NCBI GenBank assembly: GCA_905181865.1 | Contig: CAJIZG010000004.1 | Location: forward strand, 248,001 to 312,000 | Length of the DNA: 64,000 nucleotides | From: Urechidicola croceus | GTDB lineage: Bacteria; Bacteroidota; Bacteroidia; Flavobacteriales; Flavobacteriaceae | Direction: 5' to 3' | Shown: positions 27,568 to 36,245 of the stretch, in pieces | Numbering within the stretch: the first letter of the stretch is position 1 | Layout: each line of letters opens with the position of its first letter | Notes under the pieces: model-generated | Databases searched by the model: none | Seen by the model: only the letters and a program-made list of their open reading frames with translations | What the model was told of the DNA's origin: nothing | Program-made: the position numbers and the translations under genes

Positions 27568-27729
27568 CTATTCTTTAATTGAATCTATTATGGCTTTTGC
27601 TTTTAATACATCAGGTGCATCTAGTTGTAATCGATACCCTTCAATATAAGCAGTCGCATGAGTTAGGGGAAGAAATTTATCAATTAAAAAATTTCGAATC
27701 CCTTCACTTTCTAATTTTCCTAGTGCCAT
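27568..27729 (-). CDS. Small DUF2007-like (putative signal-transducing) protein, possibly N-terminally truncated
   Basis: A 53-residue minus-strand frame: KLESEGIRNFLIDKFLP followed by EGYRLQLDAPDVLKAKAIIDSI. The LESEGI and (L/V)QV-x-x-D-x-x-KA pattern is that of the DUF2007 family (a small ferredoxin-like fold). Members usually carry about ten more residues ahead of this point, and the frame closes with a TGA seven codons upstream of the ATG at 27729. The gene may therefore be shortened or decayed. It stands at the left border of the sugar locus, next to a truncated isomerase fragment. A plus-strand frame over the same DNA is a shadow. A 24-codon hydrophobic frame at 27824-27898 (minus) may be another remnant. 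Confidence 0.5.
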   Translation of the reverse strand: MALGKLESEGIRNFLIDKFLPLTHATAYIEGYRLQLDAPDVLKAKAIIDSIKE

Positions 27730-28016
27730 CACTTTTAGAGTTTTTAAAACTCATAAAAACCTTGTAAAACCTATGTTTTACCAGGTTTCTTGTTTTAGGA
27801 ATACTATGTCAATTGCTATAATTTCATATATTGTGGTAGCTAATCAGTAAGCTTACGAAAAAAGTGAATATCATTGCTGCAATTGAAATAGTTCTCATGA
27901 TTTATTATTATATAGTTCGGTCATAGAACGAGTTACTCGTCTTAAAATCAATATTTTATTCTTTTAATGACACACTAATTAGATTTCTAATTTTTATATT
28001 CAACCCTTTTTAACAA

Positions 28017-28358
28017 TCAACAAATTTTCACCACATCAATATTTAGTATCTGGCCAAGTTTTTCTATCTTATCTGAAATGTGACCAACACCTATGGCACA
28101 ATGATGTGAAGGCCCTTGTTTCGACCATTCATTCATAAAGCGTTTCGCGCCAATCGAAAATTTGTAACGACTGTTGGTATTTCCAATTTGTAAAATTGGG
28201 TCTTCTACCGGTTCGCCTTCAGCAACTAATAGGAATATTCCGTCTTTGCCTTCTACTAAAGATAACAAGGTTACCGGGTCATGTTTCACAGTCATTTGAA
28301 TAGAGAGTCCTTTGCCTGATTTTCCGTGATAGACAGGTAAGGGTGCAAAATTTACTTC
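28017..28358 (-). pseudogene. 3'-end remnant of an L-arabinose/L-fucose isomerase-like gene
   Basis: The frame from about 28358 down to the stop at 28017 encodes LPVYHGKSGKGLSIQMTV, then VTLLSLVEGKDGIFLLVAEGE and SRYKFSIGAKRFMNEWSK, ending LGQILNIDVVKIC. It is nearly identical to the C-terminus of the full-length gene at 47698-49122, at both protein and DNA level. Homology stops abruptly near 28358 and a TAA follows at 28362. The first ~360 residues, with most of the catalytic domain, are missing. This is a deletion remnant at the far end of the rhamnose operon, and it suggests the isomerase gene once stood here too. Confidence 0.85.
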
Positions 28359-28491
28359 CTCTTATTTGTTTTAAAAACTCCGAACGAATAAGACACGGTC
28401 TCATTTCATCAAAAATTCTCAACTTTCGTTTTCATCTTCCTTGTTGAATAAATTTGAGCGTTGTAATATGAGTTTTTAGTTCGTTAAATAA

Positions 28492-29907
28492 TTAAGTACT
28501 GGATTTCTGAGTATACTTACTAAACACTAAAAACAAACCACCACAGAACAACCAAGCCGGGAAAGTTACAAATGATAAGAACACATCGAACTGTATTGAT
28601 ATAAAATAGAACAATCCAAAACTAATCAACCATGCGTAGAACACGGACTTGTTAAAAGTAATTCCGGCTACTTCGGCGTAATTCTTAGTAATACCAACCT
28701 TTTTTGCAAAGAAGTGTTCAAACACGATGATGGCTCCAAATGGTGCTAAGATAAATCCGTATAAGGCTACAAAACCTAATAATTTCATAGCAAATGCTGG
28801 GAATAGTCCTGCTATCGTTGCAACAGTGCCCGCTATAATGGTTACCCAAAAAGTAGATGTTTTTGGCATAATAGCCTGAAAAGCTAATCCTGCTCTATAG
28901 ATCGTTGGATTCGCAGTAGTCCATCCTGCCAAAACAACAGCAATAATTCCGAACATACCAATGGCATTATGTGCTAAAGGTCCGGGAGCAACAGGAGGTG
29001 CTTCGCCGTTTGATATAAAGCTTAGTGCTTCGGGAGATTTTAAATAAACAGCGTATAAAAGAGCGGCTGCAATCCACGCCATATAATGACCTACATACAT
29101 ACCTGCTGCGGCTGTCCACCCAGAACTCTCTTTTTTAGCAAATCTAAATACAGATAAGTCAGACATCCCGATGTGCATGGCAGCATTGGCAAACCAAGAC
29201 CAAATTACAACATGCCAAAAGGTGTATTTTATCTGTCCCGGAAAAGGTTCTGAACCTTCACCCCAAATGTTCCAAAAATCTGAAAGACTAGCTACTCCTA
29301 ATTGATTCAACGCAACAATTCCACACGCCAAAAATGCCAAAACAATTAATGGAGACATCCAGTTGGCTGCTTTTGAAACGGTGTCATATCCTTTAGAGGC
29401 AATCAATGAAATTACCGCTCCGATAAGAATTACGATGATAACCCATGTAACTCCATTAGGCATGGTATCTGTTAATTTAGGCATGGGCATATCAAACGGA
29501 ATCCCCACGGCCGTTGCAGATACGGTAATCATTGAACCCGCTAAAAAGCAGAACAATATTCCGTTGGCTAAATTATAGCCTATAACCAATTTTTTACCAC
29601 AAATTTTCTCTAATTGGTAGTATAAAGTTAATCTGTTTTTAACAGCAATTTTGGCCGTCAAATAACGCCAACTCAACACCGCAAGTAAATTTCCTAACAA
29701 CAATCCAATAATTAAATCAAATGCACTAACACCCGCAGTTAGAAACAACGGACCAATCATAAATTCGGTTCCGGCTGCATGTTCACCAGCGTACATCCCT
29801 AGAAAACTTTTCCAACTTTTTAATTTAGATTGAGGTACTGGAGTTCTTTCAAATTCTCCGCCTGCTTCTTCAGAAATGACTGCTTGTTCAATGTTTTCTT
29901 GACTCAT
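28492..29907 (-). CDS. NCS1-family (purine-cytosine permease-like) transporter
   Basis: A 471-residue inner-membrane protein with about twelve transmembrane segments. The stretch KSFLGMYAGEHAAGTEFMIGPLFL, then GLLLGNLLAVLSWRYL and IASKGYDTVSKAANWMSPL, resembles the NCS1/CodB-type permeases for nucleobases and hydantoins. It is the last gene of the rhamnose operon, 21 bp behind the lactate-dehydrogenase-like gene. A nucleobase makes little sense in that setting. I infer that it may carry L-lactate, L-lactaldehyde, propanediol or another pathway compound, but the sequence does not identify the substrate. Confidence 0.72.
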   Translation of the reverse strand: MSQENIEQAVISEEAGGEFERTPVPQSKLKSWKSFLGMYAGEHAAGTEFMIGPLFLTAGVSAFDLIIGLLLGNLLAVLSWRYLTAKIAVKNRLTLYYQLEKICGKKLVIGYNLANGILFCFLAGSMITVSATAVGIPFDMPMPKLTDTMPNGVTWVIIVILIGAVISLIASKGYDTVSKAANWMSPLIVLAFLACGIVALNQLGVASLSDFWNIWGEGSEPFPGQIKYTFWHVVIWSWFANAAMHIGMSDLSVFRFAKKESSGWTAAAGMYVGHYMAWIAAALLYAVYLKSPEALSFISNGEAPPVAPGPLAHNAIGMFGIIAVVLAGWTTANPTIYRAGLAFQAIMPKTSTFWVTIIAGTVATIAGLFPAFAMKLLGFVALYGFILAPFGAIIVFEHFFAKKVGITKNYAEVAGITFNKSVFYAWLISFGLFYFISIQFDVFLSFVTFPAWLFCGGLFLVFSKYTQKSST

Positions 29908-29928
29908 GGTTAGTAGTTTTTAGTTTGA

Positions 29929-31077
29929 TTATTTTATTAAATGGTTAGGGAAATCTGCTACATTCTCGCAGTTTAACTGTTCCATTACTTGTTGTAATTC
30001 TGTTTTTAGTAAAGAGATGGTATGGTTTCCGCCGCTTGTACCTAAGGCTGAAACGCCGTACATAAAAGAGCGTCCCATAAAGGTAAATTTGGCTCCTGTC
30101 GCCATAGCTCTTGCTACATCTGGTCCTGAACGAATTCCGCTGTCCATCATCACTTCTATTTGATCGCCATACTTTGCAGCAATGGTCTCCAATGGTTTAA
30201 TGGTAGATTCTCCTGCGTCTAATTGGCGTCCTCCATGATTGGATACTATAATACCATCCAATCCTAATCGAATGGCTTCTTTTGCATCGTACTCTGAAGC
30301 AACACCCTTTAATACTAATTTACCTTTCCACATATCGCGAATTGGGTTTATCTTTTCTTCGTTTAAGCGACCACTAAAGGTTTGATCCATAAACTTGCCC
30401 AGTTGTTTTAGATCCAAGCCTTTTGGCATGTATGGTTTTAGGGTTTCAAAACTTGGCTGTCCATATTTTAGCGTTTGTAATGCCCAATGAGGTTTTCCCA
30501 TTACCTGTAAAATATTTTTTACAGACATTTTTGGAGGCATGGCCAAACCATTTCTAATATCACGAGGTCTAAATCCAAAGGTGGGTACGTCGCATAAAAT
30601 AACTAATACTGGACATTCTGCTGCTTCGGCTCTTTTAATAAGATCATCCCGTAAGCGATCTTTTGCTGGATGATATAATTGGAACCAGGCTTTTCCTTCT
30701 GTAATTTCACTGATGCGTTCAATACTACTTGTTGTTACCGTACTCAACACAAAAGGAATATTGTGCTCAAAGGCTGCTTTGGCTAAAATTTCTGGTGCAT
30801 TGGGCCACACAAGCCCTTGCAATCCCACTGGAGCAATTCCAAAGGGTGCATCGTATTCAACACCAAACAAGGTGGTTTTTTGTGAGGATCCAGCATGATC
30901 TCTCAAATAATTTGGCTTCAACTGCACCGCTCTCAATTCTGAGGTATTTCGATGTAAATTCACATCTTCATTACAGCCACCATCCAAATATTCGAAAGCG
31001 AACTTTGGGATTTTCTTTTGAGCTTTGGCTCTTAAATTGTCAATCGATGGATATTTCGTATTAATTTTTAAAGTCAT
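29929..31077 (-). CDS. lldD: FMN-dependent alpha-hydroxy-acid dehydrogenase (L-lactate dehydrogenase-like)
   Basis: A 382-residue TIM-barrel flavoenzyme. IVSNHGGRQLDAGEST contains the catalytic His and substrate-binding Arg. KLVLKGVAS holds the flavin-binding Lys, and MMDSGIRSGPDVARAMATGAKFTFMGRSF is the phosphate-binding end. The family oxidises L-2-hydroxyacids. In this operon L-lactaldehyde from the aldolase would be oxidised to L-lactate by the fused SDR domain, and this enzyme would then make pyruvate. That gives a complete route from L-rhamnose to central metabolism. The lactate assignment rests on context. Confidence 0.82.
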   Translation of the reverse strand: MTLKINTKYPSIDNLRAKAQKKIPKFAFEYLDGGCNEDVNLHRNTSELRAVQLKPNYLRDHAGSSQKTTLFGVEYDAPFGIAPVGLQGLVWPNAPEILAKAAFEHNIPFVLSTVTTSSIERISEITEGKAWFQLYHPAKDRLRDDLIKRAEAAECPVLVILCDVPTFGFRPRDIRNGLAMPPKMSVKNILQVMGKPHWALQTLKYGQPSFETLKPYMPKGLDLKQLGKFMDQTFSGRLNEEKINPIRDMWKGKLVLKGVASEYDAKEAIRLGLDGIIVSNHGGRQLDAGESTIKPLETIAAKYGDQIEVMMDSGIRSGPDVARAMATGAKFTFMGRSFMYGVSALGTSGGNHTISLLKTELQQVMEQLNCENVADFPNHLIK

Positions 31078-31085
31078 TTATTATA

Positions 31086-32462
31086 TTACTTTGCTATAAA
31101 AGGAACATGCTTTTTTAAGGCATAATTCTTTTTTAAAAATTTAGAATTCAATGTACTGTCGTCAATTACAATGGCTGCGCCTAAAGACGAACCTAGCGAA
31201 GAACTTGCTGATCGTAATTTCATACCTCTTAAATAATGAGATAAGAGTTTTATAAATAATTCATTGTCACTAAAACCTCCATCAACATATAATCTTTTAA
31301 TAGAAGAATTTTCACTCATTGCCGATTGAATACTTTGTACTTGTAATTTCACCAATTCGATCATTAATTGATGATAAGCTTCTTCGTAAGTTGCGTGAAA
31401 AAGGGTTGTTTTTTTCGGCATATGACGGTCCGGTAGACCCTGCCAACAAAAATAATATTCGAAATTTTCGGAGAGGTTATGAAAAGTTTTACTGTTAAAT
31501 TTCACGGTTTTATGTTGCTCATACGGAACGCCATAATGTTCACTCAATTTTATAACTTGATATTTATATTCATTTCCCAACAGCAGCCTTGAGGCTTTCA
31601 CAGGATTTCCATCTATCCTCATATTAAAGAGGCATTCTTCTTTTATATCTTGTGATGTTAGCAATCCATGGGTAAAAGGATTAATTGAAATACTCCATGT
31701 ACCTGTAGAAACCAATAAGAAAGGTTTTTTAATACTTCGTACATAAGGCAAAAGAGCCGATGAACTATCATGAATGCCCACCCCAATTTTAAGAGGAGAA
31801 CCGTTATAATCTATATTAAAAGTCCTATTGGCTGTAACTATTGGAGGTAATTTTTCGTCAATACTCTCCTGATATACCCATTTGTGATAATCTTTTTTCT
31901 CATAGTCCCAAAGCATGGTATGACAGCCTATACTGGTATATTCACCTACTGGAATATCCGTAAAAATGAAACTTAGATATTGAGGTAAGTGTAACGAATA
32001 TTTTATTTTTTTAAAGATAGATGGCTTAGCATACTTGAGCCAATAGATTTGCAAACCTGTATTAAGCATCCCTAAATTAAGAGAGCCAGTTATTCTTGTA
32101 AGTTCTTTCTCTGGGCCATATTTATCAAAAAAAGACTTGGACAATTCCTTATCCAATGGTTTTAGATAATTATAAAGAGGTGTAACGACTTTCCCATTTT
32201 CATCAACATGTACTAAGGTAGCACCATAACATGAAAAATTGAGAGACTCAATAAGGTACTTTGGGTCATTCATCATTCTTTTGAAAACCGCTTTTGCCCA
32301 ACTTTCTATTGCTTGAAGATCATCTGAAGGATAGCCATCTTCGTCGGTAATTTCATCAAATTGAATATACTCTCTGTAAACTTCCTTGAGGTCATCATCG
32401 AATAAGAAGAACTTCTTATTGGTCCTACCGATATCAAATACTGCTGTTACTTTTTGACGCAT
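31086..32462 (-). CDS. FGGY-family carbohydrate kinase, probable L-rhamnulokinase
   Basis: A 458-residue sugar kinase with the FGGY/ASKHA layout: phosphate-1 motif VFDIGRTNKKFFLFDDD, GVGIHDSSSALLPYV in the middle and LVSTGTWSISINPF, then LYVDGGFSDNELFIKLLSHYL and SSLGSSLGAAIVIDD near the end. It lies 10 bp downstream of the L-rhamnose isomerase gene and upstream of lldD, so phosphorylation of L-rhamnulose at O1 is the expected step. It is not a close match to enterobacterial RhaB and could be called a fuculokinase-like enzyme. The operon position decides for rhamnulose. Confidence 0.78.
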   Translation of the reverse strand: MRQKVTAVFDIGRTNKKFFLFDDDLKEVYREYIQFDEITDEDGYPSDDLQAIESWAKAVFKRMMNDPKYLIESLNFSCYGATLVHVDENGKVVTPLYNYLKPLDKELSKSFFDKYGPEKELTRITGSLNLGMLNTGLQIYWLKYAKPSIFKKIKYSLHLPQYLSFIFTDIPVGEYTSIGCHTMLWDYEKKDYHKWVYQESIDEKLPPIVTANRTFNIDYNGSPLKIGVGIHDSSSALLPYVRSIKKPFLLVSTGTWSISINPFTHGLLTSQDIKEECLFNMRIDGNPVKASRLLLGNEYKYQVIKLSEHYGVPYEQHKTVKFNSKTFHNLSENFEYYFCWQGLPDRHMPKKTTLFHATYEEAYHQLMIELVKLQVQSIQSAMSENSSIKRLYVDGGFSDNELFIKLLSHYLRGMKLRSASSSLGSSLGAAIVIDDSTLNSKFLKKNYALKKHVPFIAK

Positions 32463-32472
32463 TCTTTGAGTA

Positions 32473-33750
32473 TTAAAGTCCGGTTGCTATGGTATATTTC
32501 CCTCTTTCGCCAATTAAATGATTTCGAAGATCCAATGCGCGATAAGCCTTGATCGGACTAATAGCACCTCCAGCATTTAAACGTGCTTTTTCAAGTAATG
32601 GACGTATATCGGTTCTATACGCTTCTTGCAAAATTTCTTGACATTTCACCACATCATTGTCTTGTTGTGCCGCTTTTAATGCATCCTGATCTACCAATAA
32701 CGCTTTGGCATAAGATTCTTGAATAGCTTCCAACGATTGAATCAAATCTTCTAGAGGATCTTTGATATTATGACTAGCATCAATCATCCAAGCTAAATCT
32801 GGATTTTGTGGATTGTTTTCCATTCCATATACCAATTCATTAAATATTAAGAAGAGGGCATAAGGCTTGATACTTCCAGCCGTTAAATCGTCATCGCCAT
32901 ATTTACTATCGTTAAAATGGAATCCACCTAATTTACCTTTTAACATCAAAATCGATACAATTTGCTCAATATTGCTGTTTGGTAAGTGATGTCCTAAATC
33001 TACTAAGGTAAATGCTTTTTCACCACATTCGTTTGCTAGCATCAAAGAAGCCCCCCAATCTTGAATAACCGTACTGTAAAAGTTTGGTTCGTAAGGTTTG
33101 TATTCGATCAACATTTTCCAATCCTCAGGCAATCCCTTATAAATGTCTTTTAAACTGTCTTGTGTGTTTTGAAAAGCGGTTTGGAAATTATTTTGACCTG
33201 GAAAACTAGATCCATCTGCCAACCATACGGTTAATGCTTTAGACCCTAATTGGTTTCCAATATTGATGACATCTAAGTTGTGTGCAATGGACTGTTCTCT
33301 AACCGCCTGACTTGTATTACTCAAAGATCCGTATTTATAACTTTCTTTGGCATTTTTTTGATCTTGAAAGGTATTCGAATTAACTGCATCAAATGAAATA
33401 TCTACCGATGAAGCCAATTCTTTAATAGCCATATAATCTTCAGGTACATCCCAAGGGATGTGCAAAGAAACGGCCCCTGCTGTTTGCGTTAGGGAATGAA
33501 TCAATCCAACATCTTCAATCTTTTGTTCTAGACTAGATGGTTCTCCATAAAAAGAAAAACGTCCAAAACGCGTTCCTCCTGCTCCTAGAGCCCAACTTGG
33601 AATTGCCACTTGAAATTCCCCCAATTTAGAAACAATAGTCTCAACATTATGACCTCTGTTCGTAAGTTGATTCGCTAAAAAGTCAAAATTTTCTTTATGT
33701 GTAGTACTTGAATTATTAAAATCAAGTAATTGTTCTTTTTGTATTTTCAT
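32473..33750 (-). CDS. rhaI: L-rhamnose isomerase (RhaI type)
   Basis: A 425-residue xylose-isomerase-like TIM barrel. Metal and substrate residues are recognisable in MLIEYKPYEPNFYS (Glu), LVDLGHHLPN (Asp) and GGFHFNDSKYGDDDLTAGS (His/Asp), as in the Pseudomonas stutzeri RhaI class. This is not the E. coli RhaA class. It converts L-rhamnose to L-rhamnulose. It lies between the aldolase/SDR gene and the kinase in one operon, with small gaps on both sides. The upstream 93 bp hold no copy of the 13-bp operator, so it depends on the promoter ahead of the aldolase gene. Confidence 0.88.
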   Translation of the reverse strand: MKIQKEQLLDFNNSSTTHKENFDFLANQLTNRGHNVETIVSKLGEFQVAIPSWALGAGGTRFGRFSFYGEPSSLEQKIEDVGLIHSLTQTAGAVSLHIPWDVPEDYMAIKELASSVDISFDAVNSNTFQDQKNAKESYKYGSLSNTSQAVREQSIAHNLDVINIGNQLGSKALTVWLADGSSFPGQNNFQTAFQNTQDSLKDIYKGLPEDWKMLIEYKPYEPNFYSTVIQDWGASLMLANECGEKAFTLVDLGHHLPNSNIEQIVSILMLKGKLGGFHFNDSKYGDDDLTAGSIKPYALFLIFNELVYGMENNPQNPDLAWMIDASHNIKDPLEDLIQSLEAIQESYAKALLVDQDALKAAQQDNDVVKCQEILQEAYRTDIRPLLEKARLNAGGAISPIKAYRALDLRNHLIGERGKYTIATGL

Positions 33751-33843
33751 ATGTATATTACTTTTCTATTTAAAAGAAACTCCATAAATCTACTCAAAAT
33801 TTATGAAGTCTCTGAACTCAACTTAACTAAACTAACTCAAATA

Positions 33844-35949
33844 TTATCTTACAAATGCATTGGCCATACCACCATCAACATTGATGATGTTTCCTGTTGA
33901 CTTGTCGAGCACTCCTACAAAAGAAAATACGCCGTTTGCAATATCATCAGGTGTTATAATAGCATGTAATAAATTTCTTTTTGCATAAAATGCAGGCAGT
34001 TCTTCCACGGTAATTCCGTTGGCTTTTGCTCTACCTTCTGCCCAAGCACCTTCCCAAATTTTACTTCCAACGATAACACCGTCTGGGTTCACCGTATTGA
34101 CTCTAATTTTATCCTTCCCCAATTCTGCTGCTAACAAACGTGACATGTGTTGTTGGGCTGCTTTTGCAGTTCCATAGGCTACGTTATTAGGACCTGCTAC
34201 CAAACCATTTTTACTAGCGATAGAAATAATATCTCCTCCCAATCCTTGTTGGCGCATAATAGCAGTGGCCTGTTTTGCCAAGTTAAACTGTCCTTTTACC
34301 AAAATATCTTGTAAAATATTCCAATCTCTATCTGTAGTATCTTCCAAAGGTTTTGAAATTGCCAATCCTGCACTGTGTACCACAATGTCCACACCACCAA
34401 ACTCCATACATGCTTTTTTATAAGCCTCTGCAATGGAACCTGTATTGGTTACATCACAAACCGCATAGGTAGAAATATCTCTTTTATAAGAAGCGTTGGC
34501 TGCAATCAATCTATCTTCAGCAATATCTGTCAATACTACATTGGCACCTTCTGCTGCTAATTTATCGGCAATTGCTTTTCCTATTCCACCACCAGCACCA
34601 GTCACCAAAGCAACTTTTCTTGACAATGGTTGTTCTTTTGGCATACGAGATAATTTGGCTTCTTCTAACAACCAATATTCAATATCAAAGGCTTCTTGTC
34701 TTGGTAAAGAGGTATAGGAAGTAATTGCTTCCGCACCACGCATTACGTTGATCGCATTGATATAAAATTCGCTAGCAACTCGTGTTGTTTGCTTATTTTT
34801 TGCAAAGCTAAACATTCCAACTCCTGGATAAATAATAATCACCGGATTGGCATCACGTACTGCTGGACTATTGTCTTTTTTACACGTATTATAATAGTCT
34901 ACATATTCGGCTCTATAAGTTTCAAAAGCAGGTTCTAATTTTTTTAAGATGACATCGCTATCAGACAAATCGTCATTCTTGTCTAAAGTCAATACCAAAG
35001 GTTGAATCTTGGTTCTCAAGAAATGATCTGGACAAGAAGTTCCCATAGGAGCCAAACGTTCTAAATCATAACTATTGATGTATTCCATCACCACAGGATC
35101 ATCTGTGAAATGGCCAATCATTCTATTTTCTGAAGAACACAATCCTCTTAATAAAGGCATTAATTGTGCAGCCTTGTCCAAGCGGGCTGCTTTTGGCAAA
35201 CTTTTGCTTTTTTGGCCTCCAAAAACGATTCCTTTTTCTTTTATTTTTTCTTCGATAAAATTAGAAGCCATTTCAATAACCTCTAAACTATTCATATAAC
35301 ACTCGTAGGAAGTATCTCCCCAAGTAAATAAACCGTGAGAACCTAAAACGATTCCGCGGATTCCTGGATTGTCTTCCAAACATTTTTCCAATTGCAATCC
35401 TAAATCAAATCCTGGACGTTGCCAAGGTACCCATCCCATGGTATCTCCCCAAATTTCTTTGGTTACTTGCTCACTATTTTCTGCGGCCGCAACTGCAATT
35501 AATGCATCAGGATGTAAATGATCTATATGTGCAAATGGCAATAATCCATGTAAAGGTGTATCAATGGATGGTGCTTTACTATCTAAATCATAAATACAAT
35601 GATTGAATAAGCTAACCATACGATCTTCATCTTCCAAACCTCCATATACATTTTTTAAATCACGAAGTCTACCGGTATACAATCCTGCAATACCTGCTCT
35701 GTTCAAAGTACCAATATCTCCACCTGAACCTTTCACCCACATTACTTCAACTTCTTCATTTGTCAAAGGATCTTTTTCAAAAGTTTTACAACTTGTATTT
35801 CCTCCTCCGTAGTTTGTGATTCTTAAATCAGCACCAAGAATATTAGATCTGTATAAAAATAATCCGATTTGATCATCTCCGTATGAAGCTGCTTTTTCGT
35901 CATCCCACAAATAATCTACATGGTTGAATTTGGCTCTCGTATTTTTCAT
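33844..35949 (-). CDS. Bifunctional rhamnulose-1-phosphate aldolase / L-lactaldehyde dehydrogenase (RhaEW type)
   Basis: A 701-residue fusion. Roughly residues 20-420 are a class II aldolase/adducin domain, with zinc ligands in LPFAHIDHLHPDALIAV and VLGSHGLFTWG. Residues ~440-701 are a short-chain dehydrogenase: NAD motif LVTGAGGGIGKAIADKLAAEG, catalytic Ser in IISIASKNG and YGTAK as the YxxxK motif. This is the RhaEW architecture known from Bacillus, which cleaves L-rhamnulose-1-phosphate to DHAP plus L-lactaldehyde and oxidises the latter to L-lactate. It is the first gene of the minus-strand operon. Three tandem 10-bp operator-like repeats begin 59 bp upstream and a TAAATTTG -7 box lies between. 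Confidence 0.9.
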   Translation of the reverse strand: MKNTRAKFNHVDYLWDDEKAASYGDDQIGLFLYRSNILGADLRITNYGGGNTSCKTFEKDPLTNEEVEVMWVKGSGGDIGTLNRAGIAGLYTGRLRDLKNVYGGLEDEDRMVSLFNHCIYDLDSKAPSIDTPLHGLLPFAHIDHLHPDALIAVAAAENSEQVTKEIWGDTMGWVPWQRPGFDLGLQLEKCLEDNPGIRGIVLGSHGLFTWGDTSYECYMNSLEVIEMASNFIEEKIKEKGIVFGGQKSKSLPKAARLDKAAQLMPLLRGLCSSENRMIGHFTDDPVVMEYINSYDLERLAPMGTSCPDHFLRTKIQPLVLTLDKNDDLSDSDVILKKLEPAFETYRAEYVDYYNTCKKDNSPAVRDANPVIIIYPGVGMFSFAKNKQTTRVASEFYINAINVMRGAEAITSYTSLPRQEAFDIEYWLLEEAKLSRMPKEQPLSRKVALVTGAGGGIGKAIADKLAAEGANVVLTDIAEDRLIAANASYKRDISTYAVCDVTNTGSIAEAYKKACMEFGGVDIVVHSAGLAISKPLEDTTDRDWNILQDILVKGQFNLAKQATAIMRQQGLGGDIISIASKNGLVAGPNNVAYGTAKAAQQHMSRLLAAELGKDKIRVNTVNPDGVIVGSKIWEGAWAEGRAKANGITVEELPAFYAKRNLLHAIITPDDIANGVFSFVGVLDKSTGNIINVDGGMANAFVR

Positions 35950-35979
35950 AAAAAATTATGTTATATTTCAATTATAGGA

Positions 35980-35987
35980 CAAATTTA
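35980..35987 (-). promoter_or_regulatory. Predicted -7 element of the rhamnose operon
   Basis: TAAATTTG on the minus strand, 31 bp ahead of the aldolase/SDR start. The 13-bp operator-like element ends 20 bp upstream of it, where a -33 box would lie. Confidence 0.5.
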
Positions 35988-36007
35988 AATCATCTTTAAA
36001 GTATTTC

Positions 36008-36040
36008 TATCCTGTACTGTCATGTACCGTCCTGTACTGT
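36008..36040 (-). promoter_or_regulatory. Predicted operator: three tandem 10-bp repeats upstream of the rhamnose operon
   Basis: Read on the plus strand, CCTGTACTGT (36011), CATGTACCGT (36021) and CCTGTACTGT (36031) follow each other without gaps. The first is the end of the 13-mer TATCCTGTACTGT (36008-36020), whose reverse complement ACAGTACAGGATA recurs upstream of five other units of the locus. The site lies 59 bp ahead of the aldolase/SDR start. Inferred ligand: the GntR-type regulator encoded at 37356. Confidence 0.75.
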
Positions 36041-36152
36041 CCTACTTTTATAATTTTTTTTTACTACTAATAAATAGTTTTAAGTTTATTAATTCGTCTA
36101 AACATATAGGTACTCCGCGTCGACGGATTCTGAGGGCAAGGTCTAATACGTA

Positions 36153-36165
36153 ACAGTACAGGATA
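36153..36165 (+). promoter_or_regulatory. Predicted operator upstream of fbp and the GntR regulator gene
   Basis: ACAGTACAGGATA, a perfect copy of the 13-bp element in the direction of the gene, ending 81 bp before the fbp start. It implies co-regulation of FBPase and the regulator with the sugar genes. Confidence 0.72.
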
Positions 36166-36245
36166 CTTTCCATATAAAGTAACATTAGTTTTGAAGTCTA
36201 TTTGTGTTCAAGTTTGAACTAAATTAATTTTTCACAAAAAAAAAT

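Noticed and set aside
27579-27767. A 62-codon hydrophobic plus-strand frame
   Set aside because: The minus strand carries a DUF2007-like pattern over the same bases. The hydrophobicity of the plus frame is what antisense of such a sequence gives.
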